Shown in pieces: positions 19,032 to 27,243 of a DNA stretch of 64,000 nt. The position numbers and the translations under genes were made by a program. Numbering within the stretch: the stretch's first letter is position 1; every line of letters starts with the position of its first letter. The stretch lies in the NCBI GenBank assembly GCA_963810485.1, contig CAWENQ010000007.1:496001-560000 (forward strand), read 5' to 3'. This DNA comes from DATKFM01 sp963810485 (GTDB lineage: Bacteria > Pseudomonadota > Alphaproteobacteria > Dongiales > Dongiaceae). The notes under the pieces are model-generated. The model saw only the letters and a list, made by a program, of their open reading frames with translations, was not told the origin of the DNA and made no database searches.

Positions 19032-19095
19032 GCTCAGGAGATACAAGCGCGCGGGCGGCGGCGAAAGCCCCGCGCCAACGGCCTGCCTTGGAAGT

Positions 19096-20340
19096 CTAGC
19101 GCGTGCGGCGCGAGGCCACGCGCAGCGCATCCTGCCGGCCGCGCGCCAGCAGCTGATCTGCCAGCCGGTTGATGTTGATATCGCCGTCCAGCAGGCCGGG
19201 CACCACCACCTGGGACGGCAATTGCTGCTGCGGCAGCTGCCGCAGCGCCGTCGCCATGGTGTAGGGGTCGCGCTGCTCGTCATCCAGCAGCATGCTCACC
19301 AGCCCCAGCTCCTGCGCCCGGCGGCGCGGATGTACTGTTCCATGCGCGGCGCCGTGCGCGGCACGATGATCGCCCGCTTGTCGAAGGACAGGATCTCGCA
19401 GAACGTGTTGTAGCCGCCCATGGCCACCACGCCGATGGCGCGCGCCATCAGCGCCTCCATCTGGGCTTCGAAGGTGATGCGCCTCGACCTTCTTCAGCTT
19501 GGCGGCGCGGGCCAGGAATTCCGTCTGCCGCTCCGATTGCATGAACGGCCCGAGCACCAGCAGCGCCGGATAGGGCAGCTGCGCGATCGCTTTCATAGGC
19601 GCGCAGCACCCAGTCGATGATCGCCTCGCCGTCGCCGCCGCCGCCGACCGTGACCAGGATGAAAGGCTCCGGTGATCTTCTGCAGCGGCGTCGGCGGCAT
19701 GCGCCTTCTGGCGGCAGGCTGCGGCCGCAGATAGCCGGTATAGGTCATCTTCTGCCGCACCGATTGCGGCAGCTCGATGCCCTCCAGCGGATCGCAGATC
19801 TGCGGCAGGCCATAGACCCAGATGTCGTCATAGAGGTCGCGCAGCGGCCGGGATGACGTTCTTGCGCTTCCATTCCGGCGCCAGCAGGCCCGGCTCGTCC
19901 ATCACGTCGCGCAGGCCGAGCACCAGCGGCACGCCGCGCTCCTTCAGCATCTTCAGGGTGTCCTGCACCTCGCCGCGCAGGCCCAGCGGCTCCTTGTCGA
20001 CGATGAAGATATCGGGGTCGAACATCTTCGCGGTGTGCTGGATGATCGAGGCGCGCATCGCCAGCGTCTCCTCGATATCGATCAGCAGGTTCAGCGAGGT
20101 GTAGTCGCCGTTGCGCAGCTTGATGACGCCGGGGACGCGGACGAAATCCACCCGGGCGCGGAAATCGAAGCTGCCGATGATCGGCGAGCCCGAGAGAATC
20201 AGGACCGAGAGTTCCTTGTTATGCTCGACCAGCGCATGGGCGATGGCGCGGCAGCGGCGCAGATGCCCCAGGCCGAAGGTGTCGTGGCTATAGATGAGTA
20301 TCCGCGCGTTATTACGCGTGCTCGGTCGGCGAACGCCCAT
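19096..20340 (-). pseudogene. COG4671-like glycosyltransferase (multiple frameshifts)
   Basis: First gene of the minus-strand glycan cluster. The N-terminal 165 residues are intact (ARILIYSHDTFGLGHLRRC, GLRDVMDEPG); the rest is recovered by changing frame near 19845, 19671, 19590, 19481 and 19320. Recovered segments include FILVTVGGGGDGE, ALLVLGPFMQ and the C-terminal LGLVSMLLDDEQRDPYTMATAL. Four sites need one base removed; the last needs two removed or one added. The family is a predicted glycosyltransferase of unknown acceptor, related to the gene at 14776-15934. Confidence 0.75.
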
Positions 20341-20560
20341 AAGGCCTCGGCCCCCTCTATGATTTTTGAACTCCCCTGACGCAAACTATGCCATAGGGGA
20401 AATAGCGCCGGGAAGTGAAGTTTCGACGACCCTGAATGGTCATTCAGTCATCCCCAAAGCCTCCCGGGGGGTTACCCCGGCGGCCTGCCTGGGTTATGGT
20501 GCCACAGGATTATTGGCCGGGGCAGGTTGCGGAACCCGGCGCCAGGCCAAGCACTGATTA
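20341..20560. promoter_or_regulatory. Divergent intergenic region of the glycan/ABC locus
   Basis: These 220 bases separate the minus-strand glycan cluster from the plus-strand ABC-cNMP-methyltransferase genes and must hold both promoters. TGAATG (20433-20438) and CATTCA (20441-20446) form an inverted repeat with a 2-base centre, a possible operator. CCGGGG and CCCCGG near 20466-20482 can form a hairpin. No clear -35/-10 pair was identified. Confidence 0.4.
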
Positions 20561-23278
20561 ATGGAATCCAATCTTTTCAAATACATATGGCGCCATAGCT
20601 GGCGCGAACAGCTGGTGATCCTGGCGGTCGTCGTCGTTTCCCAGGTGTTCTACTTCCTGTCCCTGGACCTGCCGAAGACCATCGTCAACAGCCCGATCCA
20701 GGGCCAGGGGTTCGAGACACCGGGGGCCACCGCCCGGTACTTCCCCATCTCCTTCGACCTGCCGGCCTTCTTGGCGCCCGATCCCGCCAACCCCACAGTC
20801 ACGATATTTGAAGGCTTCGAGTTCGAGCGGACGCCCTACCTGGTTGCGCTCAGCCTGACCTTCCTCGTGCTCGTGCTGATCAACGGCTTCTTCAAGCTGC
20901 AGATCAACACCATGAAGGGCCGCATGGGCGAGCGCATGCTGCGCCGCCTGCGCTATGAGCTGTTCGACCGGGTGCTGCGCTTCCCGATCCCCTATTTCCG
21001 CAAGGTGAAGCAGGCGGAAGTCGCCACCATGATCAAGGACGAGGTGGAGCCCTTGGGCGGCTTCATCGGCGATGCTTTCGTGCAGCCGGCCTTCCTCGGC
21101 GGGCAGGCGCTGACTGCCCTGGCCTTCATCCTGACCCAGAGCATCTGGCTCGGCGCCGTCACCGTCGGTGTGCTGGCGGTGCAGTTGGCCCTGATCCCGC
21201 CGCTGCGGCGACCGGTGCTGCGCCTGGGCCGGGAACGGCAGATCACGGCACGCCGTCTCGCCGGCCGCATCGCCGAGGCCGTCGACGGCGCCGCCACTAT
21301 CCATAGCCACGACACGTCGAACTACGAACGCGCCGACATCGTCGCGCGGCTATCGGACATCTTCTTCATCCGCTTCCGGCTGTATCAGCTGAAGTTCGCC
21401 GTGAAATTCCTGAACAATCTGCTGGCGCAGATGACGCCGTTCCTCTTCTACCTCGTGGGCGGCATCCTGGCGATCTCGGGCCACCTGGATGTCGGTGGCC
21501 TGGTCGCCGTCATTGCCGCCTACAAGGATCTGCCCGGCCCGGTGAAGGAACTGCTGGATTGGTATCAGCAGCTGCAGGACGTGCAGATCAAGTATGAGCA
21601 GGTGGTGGAGCAGTTCCATCCCACGGGCATGCTCGATCCCGCCAAGCAGGCGCTGGATGGCGATCCCGGCCCGCCGCTCAGCGGCAACCTGGTGGCGACC
21701 AACCTGACGCTGATCGACGACAGCGACCGCAAGCTGCTGGATGGCGCCGCCTTCGACATTCCTGTGACCCAGCATGTGGCTGTCATCGGCGAGGGCGGCG
21801 ACGCGCTCTGGTCGGTGCTGGCCAACCTGATACAGCCCTCCGGCGGCACTCTGACCATCGGCGACCGGGACCTGACCGAACTGCCGGAATCGGTGATCGG
21901 CGGCCGGATGGCGGCGGTGGGCTCCGAGCCGTTCCTGTTCCCGATGAGCGTGCGCGACAACATCCTCTACGGCCTGCGCCACCGGCCCTTGCGGCCGGCG
22001 GAGCTCGATGCCGCGGCCAAGCGCAAGCACGACCTCACGCAGCTCGAGTCCAAGCGCGCCGGCAACCCGCTGCTGGATATCGGCGCCGATTGGACCGACT
22101 ACGCCGCCGCCGGTGCCGAAGGCCCGCAGGACATCACCGACCGGCTGATCGAGACGCTGCAGCTGGTGGATCTGGAGGATGACGGCTATCAGCTTGGCCT
22201 GCGCGGCGCCATCGATCCCAACGCCCGGCCCGATCTTGCCGAACGCATGCTGAAAGCGCGGGGCGAATTCCGCAACCGCATGAGCGATCCGGCGCTGGCG
22301 GCCCTGGTGGAGCCGTTCGACCGCAGCCGCTACAATAAGAACCTGTCGATCGCCGAAAACCTGCTGTTCGGCGCGCCCACGGGCGACGCCTTCCGCGCCG
22401 GACAGATCACCGACAACGCCTATGTGCGGCAGATCCTGGAAAGCCAGGATCTGATGCAACCTTTGGCCCAGGTCGGCCGCCAGATTGCCGAGACCATGGT
22501 GGAACTGTTCGCCGATCTGCCGGCGGGCCATCCCTTCTTCGAACAGTTCAGCTTCATCGACGCCGACGATCTGCCGGAGTTCCGCAATCTCTTGGCGCGC
22601 ATCGGCAAGGACGGCGCCGCCATGAACGCCGCGGACACCGCGAAGCTGATGGCGGTTTCCATGCCCTACATCGATGCGCGCCATCGCCTTGGCCTGATCG
22701 ATGACGCGCTGGAGGAGAAGATACTGAAAGCGCGCGAAGCCTTCGCCGAAAATCTGCCTGCGCATCTGGTCGGCGCCGTGGATTTCTACGAAGAGGACCG
22801 CTACATCGCCGCCGCGACCTTGCAGGACAATATCCTGTTCGGCCGCCTCGTCTACGGCCAGGCCCAGGCGGCGGAGCGCGTGCTCAAGGTGATCAACGAC
22901 GTACTCGGCGTTCTCGGCCTGCGACGCGACGTGGTCGAAGTCGGCCTCGACTTCCCCGTGGGCATCGGCGGCAAGCGTCTGTCGGCGGCGCAGCGGCAGA
23001 AGCTGGATCTGGCGCGGGCACTGGTGAAGCAACCGGACCTGCTGCTGCTCAATCAGTCCACCTCGCTGCTGGATTCGTCGGCGCAAGCCAAGGTGATGAG
23101 CAACATCCTCAAGAGCCGCGCCGGCCGCGGCGTGATCTGGGTGATATCCCACGCCGAACATGCCCGCCAATTCGAGCGCGTCCTCGTGCTGAAGGCCGGG
23201 CGCGTCGTCGCGCAGGGCGCCGCCAGCGAGCTGGATAAGCCGGGCGGCATCCTGCATCAGCAGGCGGCGGCGCAGTGA
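20561..23278 (+). CDS. ABC exporter-like membrane protein with degenerate nucleotide-binding domain
   Basis: A 905-residue protein. The N-terminal ~330 residues are an ABC-type-1 transmembrane domain: a first helix near 16-35, a periplasmic loop of about 55 residues, then MGERMLRRLRYELFDRVLRFP and further helices to ~315. The NBD (about 385-900) is degenerate. The Walker A position reads GEGGDALW (410-417) with no lysine; the signature is LSAAQ (807-811) in place of LSGGQ; Walker B is LLLLNQS with N831 and Q832 replacing the conserved D and E. The H-loop histidine H864 remains. About 335 residues are inserted between the Q-loop exit and the signature. ATP hydrolysis is therefore unlikely. It is 16 bases from the cNMP-binding gene. 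Confidence 0.85.
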   Translation: MESNLFKYIWRHSWREQLVILAVVVVSQVFYFLSLDLPKTIVNSPIQGQGFETPGATARYFPISFDLPAFLAPDPANPTVTIFEGFEFERTPYLVALSLTFLVLVLINGFFKLQINTMKGRMGERMLRRLRYELFDRVLRFPIPYFRKVKQAEVATMIKDEVEPLGGFIGDAFVQPAFLGGQALTALAFILTQSIWLGAVTVGVLAVQLALIPPLRRPVLRLGRERQITARRLAGRIAEAVDGAATIHSHDTSNYERADIVARLSDIFFIRFRLYQLKFAVKFLNNLLAQMTPFLFYLVGGILAISGHLDVGGLVAVIAAYKDLPGPVKELLDWYQQLQDVQIKYEQVVEQFHPTGMLDPAKQALDGDPGPPLSGNLVATNLTLIDDSDRKLLDGAAFDIPVTQHVAVIGEGGDALWSVLANLIQPSGGTLTIGDRDLTELPESVIGGRMAAVGSEPFLFPMSVRDNILYGLRHRPLRPAELDAAAKRKHDLTQLESKRAGNPLLDIGADWTDYAAAGAEGPQDITDRLIETLQLVDLEDDGYQLGLRGAIDPNARPDLAERMLKARGEFRNRMSDPALAALVEPFDRSRYNKNLSIAENLLFGAPTGDAFRAGQITDNAYVRQILESQDLMQPLAQVGRQIAETMVELFADLPAGHPFFEQFSFIDADDLPEFRNLLARIGKDGAAMNAADTAKLMAVSMPYIDARHRLGLIDDALEEKILKAREAFAENLPAHLVGAVDFYEEDRYIAAATLQDNILFGRLVYGQAQAAERVLKVINDVLGVLGLRRDVVEVGLDFPVGIGGKRLSAAQRQKLDLARALVKQPDLLLLNQSTSLLDSSAQAKVMSNILKSRAGRGVIWVISHAEHARQFERVLVLKAGRVVAQGAASELDKPGGILHQQAAAQ

Positions 23279-23294
23279 AAGAAAGGAAAAGGCG

Positions 23295-23747
23295 ATGAGC
23301 ATCAATGACGATGTCGAGCTGTTACGCCGCATTCCCATGTTCGCCAAGGTGGAGCCGGCCAAGCTCAAGCTGCTCGCCTTCACCAGCGAACGGGTGACCT
23401 ACAGCGAAGGACAGGACCTGTTCCGCCAGGGCGACAACTCCGACGCCGCCTACATTATCGTCGAAGGCACCGCCGACGTGATCGTGAATTCCCCGAAGGG
23501 GCCGCTGACAGTGGCGAAGCTGGACAAGAACGAGTTTATCGGCGACATCGGCATCCTCTGCGATGTGCCGCGCACCGCCACGGTGCGCGCCGCGACGCAG
23601 CTCACCACGCTGAAAATCACCAAGGAGCTATTCTTCCGCATGGTCACCGATTTCCCGGCCATGGGCGTGGAGGTGATGCGTGTCCTCGCCCACCGCCTCG
23701 AGCTGACCACGGCCCAGCTCGCCGAAGCCAAATCGCGGGTCGCTTAG
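23295..23747 (+). CDS. Stand-alone cyclic-nucleotide-binding domain protein
   Basis: A 150-residue protein consisting of one CRP-type cNMP-binding fold without a DNA-binding domain. The beta-barrel is clear (LFRQGDNSDAAYIIVEG), and the phosphate-binding cassette at residues 82-98 reads IGDIGIL..VPRTATVRA, keeping R93 but with D in place of the usual E. The C-terminal helix (LAHRLELTTAQLAEAKSRV) could dimerise. With a good GAAAGGAAAAGG site and a 16-base gap it is surely co-transcribed with the ABC protein, and likely acts as a ligand-sensing subunit (inference). Confidence 0.85.
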   Translation: MSINDDVELLRRIPMFAKVEPAKLKLLAFTSERVTYSEGQDLFRQGDNSDAAYIIVEGTADVIVNSPKGPLTVAKLDKNEFIGDIGILCDVPRTATVRAATQLTTLKITKELFFRMVTDFPAMGVEVMRVLAHRLELTTAQLAEAKSRVA

Positions 23748-23782
23748 CCATTGCACGATCGAATCGGAGTAGATTTTAGGTC

Positions 23783-24268
23783 ATGAGCCGCCTCGACAGC
23801 TTCATCCGCCGCCTGAAAGCACAGCGCGCCGCGCTCACCTATGCCTTCGGCCTCATCGGCGGCGTGCCCGGACCTGTGGTCGAGCTCGGCCTCGGCAATG
23901 GCCGCTCCTATGATCATCTGCGGGAGAACATCAGGGATCGGCGCATCTTCGTCTTCGAACGGAAAGTCGGCGCCCATCCCGACTGCATCCCGCCGGACGA
24001 GGATCTGATCCTGGGCGAGGTGATCGAAAATCTGCCGCGCGCGGTTCAGCTTGTCGGGGCGCCCGTGGCACTCATGCACAGCGATCTCGGCTCCGGCGAC
24101 AAGCCGGCGACGAAGAAGCTCTATGAGCAGATCGCCCCGGGCCTGCGCGCCGCGCTGGCGAAAGGCGGTATTCTCGTCAGCGATCAGCCGGTGGAAACCG
24201 CCGGGCTGCAGGCCCTGACGGTGCCCGACATGGTGCCCAACCGCTACTTCGTCTATCGCGCGATTTAG
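23783..24268 (+). CDS. Small SAM-dependent methyltransferase-like protein
   Basis: A 161-residue Rossmann-fold protein. VVELGLGNGRSYDHLRE corresponds to the SAM-binding glycine motif, FVFERKVGAHPDC to the acidic second strand, and ALMHSDLGSGD to the catalytic region. It is shorter than most methyltransferases, and the acceptor is unknown. It lies 35 bases after the cNMP-binding gene in the same direction and is the last gene before a repeat element, closing the three-gene ABC-cNMP-methyltransferase unit. Confidence 0.72.
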   Translation: MSRLDSFIRRLKAQRAALTYAFGLIGGVPGPVVELGLGNGRSYDHLRENIRDRRIFVFERKVGAHPDCIPPDEDLILGEVIENLPRAVQLVGAPVALMHSDLGSGDKPATKKLYEQIAPGLRAALAKGGILVSDQPVETAGLQALTVPDMVPNRYFVYRAI

Positions 24269-24287
24269 AGAGCAGTAGAGGGAAACC

Positions 24288-24474
24288 GTCGCCTCGCCCC
24301 ACAAAGCGGGGAGAGGCACGCAGCATCCGCGTTCAGCGGATGCTGCGGGTGAGGGGTGGCGCCGAAATCGCCTGCTGTGCCCTCACCCGTCTCATCCGCT
24401 AAACGCGGATGAGACATCCCTCTCCCTCAGCGCAATCGCGAAGCGATTGTCGGGCTCCGCGGGCGAGGGGACAA
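24288..24474. repeat. CCCTC-type inverted-repeat element, copy 1 (with internal hairpins)
   Basis: An intergenic element with GC-rich ends that are roughly inverted: a CCTCGCCCC-type left part and a GCGAGGGGAC-type right part. Inside are three hairpins: GCAGCATCCGC/GCGGATGCTGC, GTCTCATCCGC/GCGGATGAGAC and CAATCGC/GCGATTG. The first two share the core CATCCGC/GCGGATG. It lies between convergent genes and is related to the elements at 34.6, 44.5, 53.9 and 62.7 kb. Confidence 0.7.
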
Positions 24475-24509
24475 AGACTGACGCGATGAACTATCTGAGC
24501 GTAGCGTCG

Positions 24510-25298
24510 CTACGCGAAATCCACGATCACCGGCACATGATCCGATGGCGTGGCCCAGCCGCGCGCTTCGCGCAGGATCTGCGCGGATTTCAGTTCGGGC
24601 GCCACCGACGGCGTCACCCACACGTGATCCAGCCTGCGGCCGCGGTCCGACGCGGCCCAATCCGCCGCACGGTAACTCCACCAGCTATAGATCCGTTCCG
24701 TCGGCGGCACGAAATGCCTGACCGCATCCACCCAGCCGCCGGTCTTCTGCACGGCGGTCAGGCCCTCGGTCTCCACTGGCGTGTGGCTCACCACATCCAG
24801 CAGCTGCTTGTGCGACCAGACATCGTTTTCCAAGGGCGCGATGTTGAGGTCGCCCACCATGATGCCTTTGCGCCGCCGCCGCTTCATCTCGGCCGACCAG
24901 GATTTCATTTCCTCGATGAAGCGCAGCTTGTGGGCGAACTTGTCGTTCTTCTTGGGATCGGGAATGTCGCCGCCGGCCGGCACATAGAAGTTGTGCAGCT
25001 CGACTCCGTTGGGCAGCAGCACCGCCGCATGCCGCCGGTCTTCCTTGCCGCACCAGGATAAGAGCTGCGGTTTGCGCAGCGGCAGGCGGGAAAAGATCGC
25101 CACGCCGTTATACGATTTCTGACCGTGGATGACGTGATGGACATAGCCCAGCGCGGCGATGCCGTCGCGCGGGAAGTCATCGTCGACGACCTTGGTCTCC
25201 TGCAGGCAGATCAAGTCGGGACGCAGCGTCTCCGACAGCCGCTTCAGATTCTCCAAACGCAGGCGAACCGAGTTCACATTCCAGGTGACGAGACGCAT
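24510..25298 (-). CDS. xth: Exodeoxyribonuclease III
   Basis: A 262-residue Mg2+-dependent endonuclease/exonuclease of base-excision repair that cleaves at abasic sites. It begins MRLVTWNVNSVR, with LICLQETKV (metal-binding E), SYNGVAIFSR, the catalytic VGDLNIAPLENDVW, RRLDHVWVTP and the terminal SDHVPVIVDF. ATG 25298 is chosen because the fold begins there; the 33-residue in-frame extension upstream is not conserved-looking. It is a stand-alone gene. Confidence 0.93.
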   Translation of the reverse strand: MRLVTWNVNSVRLRLENLKRLSETLRPDLICLQETKVVDDDFPRDGIAALGYVHHVIHGQKSYNGVAIFSRLPLRKPQLLSWCGKEDRRHAAVLLPNGVELHNFYVPAGGDIPDPKKNDKFAHKLRFIEEMKSWSAEMKRRRRKGIMVGDLNIAPLENDVWSHKQLLDVVSHTPVETEGLTAVQKTGGWVDAVRHFVPPTERIYSWWSYRAADWAASDRGRRLDHVWVTPSVAPELKSAQILREARGWATPSDHVPVIVDFA

Positions 25299-25664
25299 CG
25301 GCGGATTCTTCTTCGATTTGGAATCGCTCAAGGGCAGGGCCGGCACGTTAGGCGATTCGCCGCGGCGTTCACAATGAGTCGCCGCACTGCGGGACAAAAT
25401 GATCGGATGTGAATCGAATGCGCGAGAGGTTCTTCAAACGGCGAGCGCCCGGTCAGGGGGGGACCGGGCGCTCTCAGTTCCTCTCGGAGTTCGCGATGGT
25501 AGGGGAAGCCACCCCGGACGATCGCGGCCGTTGCGGTCACGACCACTGTGTAAGAGTAAGAATGGCACCGAAAGGCTGAATTTTCAATGTTTGCTCGGTA
25601 GATTCAGACATGCGCCCCACGCATGACACGGCAGGGGGTCATGCGAAATCTGCCGGGCGAAAAA
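25299..25664. other. Structured intergenic region between xth and peptidase C26 gene
   Basis: A 366-base gap on the side upstream of xth. It contains a strong hairpin at 25443-25473 and a GGGGAAGCCACCCC mini-hairpin around 25505-25520. Short open frames exist on both strands (for example 25328-25546 minus, 72 codons), but none resembles a known protein. It may encode a small RNA or a leader, but I cannot identify it. Confidence 0.4.
25443..25473. terminator. Strong inverted repeat, possible terminator or RNA structure
   Basis: GAGCGCCCGGTC (25443-25454) and GACCGGGCGCTC (25462-25473) form a perfect 12-bp stem around a 7-base G-rich loop. Neither flank has a U-run, so an intrinsic terminator is only one possibility; an sRNA stem or protein-binding palindrome would look the same. 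Confidence 0.4.
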
Positions 25665-26450
25665 TCAGGCCGCCTGGAAGGCCCGATGCCCCTGTTTGGC
25701 CCGGGCATGGGCCTGCGCCGCCTTGCCGAAGGCCCGGAACAGCGCCAGGGAGACCGGGTTCTCGACCGCCCGAAATTCCGGATGCCATTGAACTCCCAAG
25801 GCAAAATTGCGTGCGGCGGTTACCCTGACAGCTTCGACGGTGCCGTCGGGGGCGGTTCCTTCGGCGGTCAAACCGGGCGCCAAGCGGTCGATTCCCTGCC
25901 AGTGGAGGGAGTTTACCTGGATTTCGGTTGTGCCCAAAATCTGGGCAAATTGGCCGTCGGACGTCAATTTGACCGGATGCCGCGCGCCATAGCGTTCTTC
26001 ATATGTACCTTTTGGCGCCCGGTGATCGGTCCTGCCCACGACATTGTGAACTTGGGTATGGAGCGTGCCGCCCAGAGCCACGTTCAGCTCCTGGAAGCCG
26101 CGGCAGATGCAGAACAAAGGGAGACCGGCCTCCAGTGCCGCCTTGATCAGCGGCAGCGTGGTAGCATCCCGGGCCGGATCCTGGGGACTGTCGGGCCGGT
26201 CGGGCGTGCCGCCATAGTGATGCACGGCGACGTTGGACGGGCTGCCGGTCATCATCAGGCCATCGAGCTTGCCCACCAACTCCTTGAAATTCCATTGGCT
26301 TCCCAGCGCCGGGAGCAGCAGCGGCAGGCCTCCGGCGGCGTCGGCCACGGCGGCGATGTATTTCTCGCCGACGATGTGAAAGGGCTGTTCGTCCATCTGC
26401 CGGATGCAGACGGGGATGCCGATAACTGGTGCCGTCGCCTCGAGTTGCAT
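25665..26450 (-). CDS. Gamma-glutamyl-gamma-aminobutyrate hydrolase family protein (peptidase C26)
   Basis: A 261-residue class-I glutamine-amidotransferase-like hydrolase related to PuuD. The nucleophile lies in LFCICRGFQELNVALGG, and the His-Glu pair in FALGVQWHPEF. VIGIPVC at the N-terminus and LMMTGSPSNV are also family marks. PuuD releases GABA from gamma-glutamyl-GABA in putrescine breakdown, but no other polyamine gene lies nearby, so the substrate is open. Confidence 0.88.
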   Translation of the reverse strand: MQLEATAPVIGIPVCIRQMDEQPFHIVGEKYIAAVADAAGGLPLLLPALGSQWNFKELVGKLDGLMMTGSPSNVAVHHYGGTPDRPDSPQDPARDATTLPLIKAALEAGLPLFCICRGFQELNVALGGTLHTQVHNVVGRTDHRAPKGTYEERYGARHPVKLTSDGQFAQILGTTEIQVNSLHWQGIDRLAPGLTAEGTAPDGTVEAVRVTAARNFALGVQWHPEFRAVENPVSLALFRAFGKAAQAHARAKQGHRAFQAA

Positions 26451-26562
26451 GTCGCCTCACGTCCCGTTCCCGCCAAGATGGCATCGGCCGTTAGGCGCCG
26501 CAAGACCGCCCCGGGCGGGGATTTCATCCTGCCAGCAAAGCGTTAAGCGATGACAAGGCGCG

Positions 26563-27243
26563 TTATTTATCGCCTTCGTTGGTGAACACCCGCGGCGTGG
26601 CGAACAGGCTGGCCGGCAGCTCCAGGCCGGTCTCCACATTGATCAGGCCGACGCGCACCTGGTTGGCATCCCCATCGGTGACGATCCACTGGGTCAGCAT
26701 GATCGGATCGTCGAGGAAGATCAGTTCCACCGTGCCGTTATCCGGCTCGTCGTTCTCGTACATGGTGACGCTGAGCAGGCCGGGCCGGCGGTCGACCTTG
26801 GTGACGGTGATGTTGTCGCCAATGTCGATGGGGTCGCGCAGCAGGAACCAGGCGGTGGATTGCTTCAGCGGCATCTGGCTGAGCTCGCCCATCTTGCGGT
26901 CCACCTGGCTGATCAGCACGCCGTCGGCGATGATCAGGATCGGGTTGGGGGGATCGTACTCCACGCGCATGCGCCCGGGCCGGCGCAGATAGATGCGGCC
27001 GGTCGAGATAGAGTTGTTCGGATCCTGCTGCTGAAAGCTCGCCTGCAGCGTGCCGATATTGTTGATGTAGGACTCGACGCGCTTTACGTCGGCGAGATCC
27101 TGATCGGTCAATTCCGCGCGCGCCGTACCAGCGCCGAGCGCGGACAGCATCGGTAGCAGGGCCACTCCCGCGCTGGCGCGCAGGATGCGCCGCCGCGGCA
27201 GCAAAGTCGGTTTCGTCTGGTCAGCGGTCATTTCTCTATTCAT
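26563..27243 (-). CDS. lolA: Outer-membrane lipoprotein carrier protein LolA-like
   Basis: A 226-residue periplasmic chaperone that ferries lipoproteins from LolCDE to the outer membrane. The core fits LolA: VESYINNIGTLQASFQQ, GRIYLRRPGRMRVEYDPP, ILIIADG, ISQVDRKMGE and DPIMLTQWIVTD. The signal region, PRRRILRASAGVALLPML, has a twin-arginine-like R-R-R-I-L start before its hydrophobic stretch and ends ARA. The start (27243) overlaps the ftsK stop by eight bases; ATG 27231 is an alternative. Confidence 0.87.
   Translation of the reverse strand: MNREMTADQTKPTLLPRRRILRASAGVALLPMLSALGAGTARAELTDQDLADVKRVESYINNIGTLQASFQQQDPNNSISTGRIYLRRPGRMRVEYDPPNPILIIADGVLISQVDRKMGELSQMPLKQSTAWFLLRDPIDIGDNITVTKVDRRPGLLSVTMYENDEPDNGTVELIFLDDPIMLTQWIVTDGDANQVRVGLINVETGLELPASLFATPRVFTNEGDK

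Noticed and set aside
21350..23383. 677-codon minus-strand frame opposite the ABC-like protein
   Set aside because: Composition is that of an antisense shadow, and the plus-strand protein has a real membrane domain and NBD layout.
24288..24474. CRISPR array
   Set aside because: Repeated hairpins here are few, inverted and unevenly spaced; there are no direct repeats with unique spacers and no cas genes in the window.
25328..25546. 72-codon minus-strand frame upstream of xth
   Set aside because: No recognised family or clear ribosome-binding site; most of it is explained by the hairpin sequence, so it was not called a gene.
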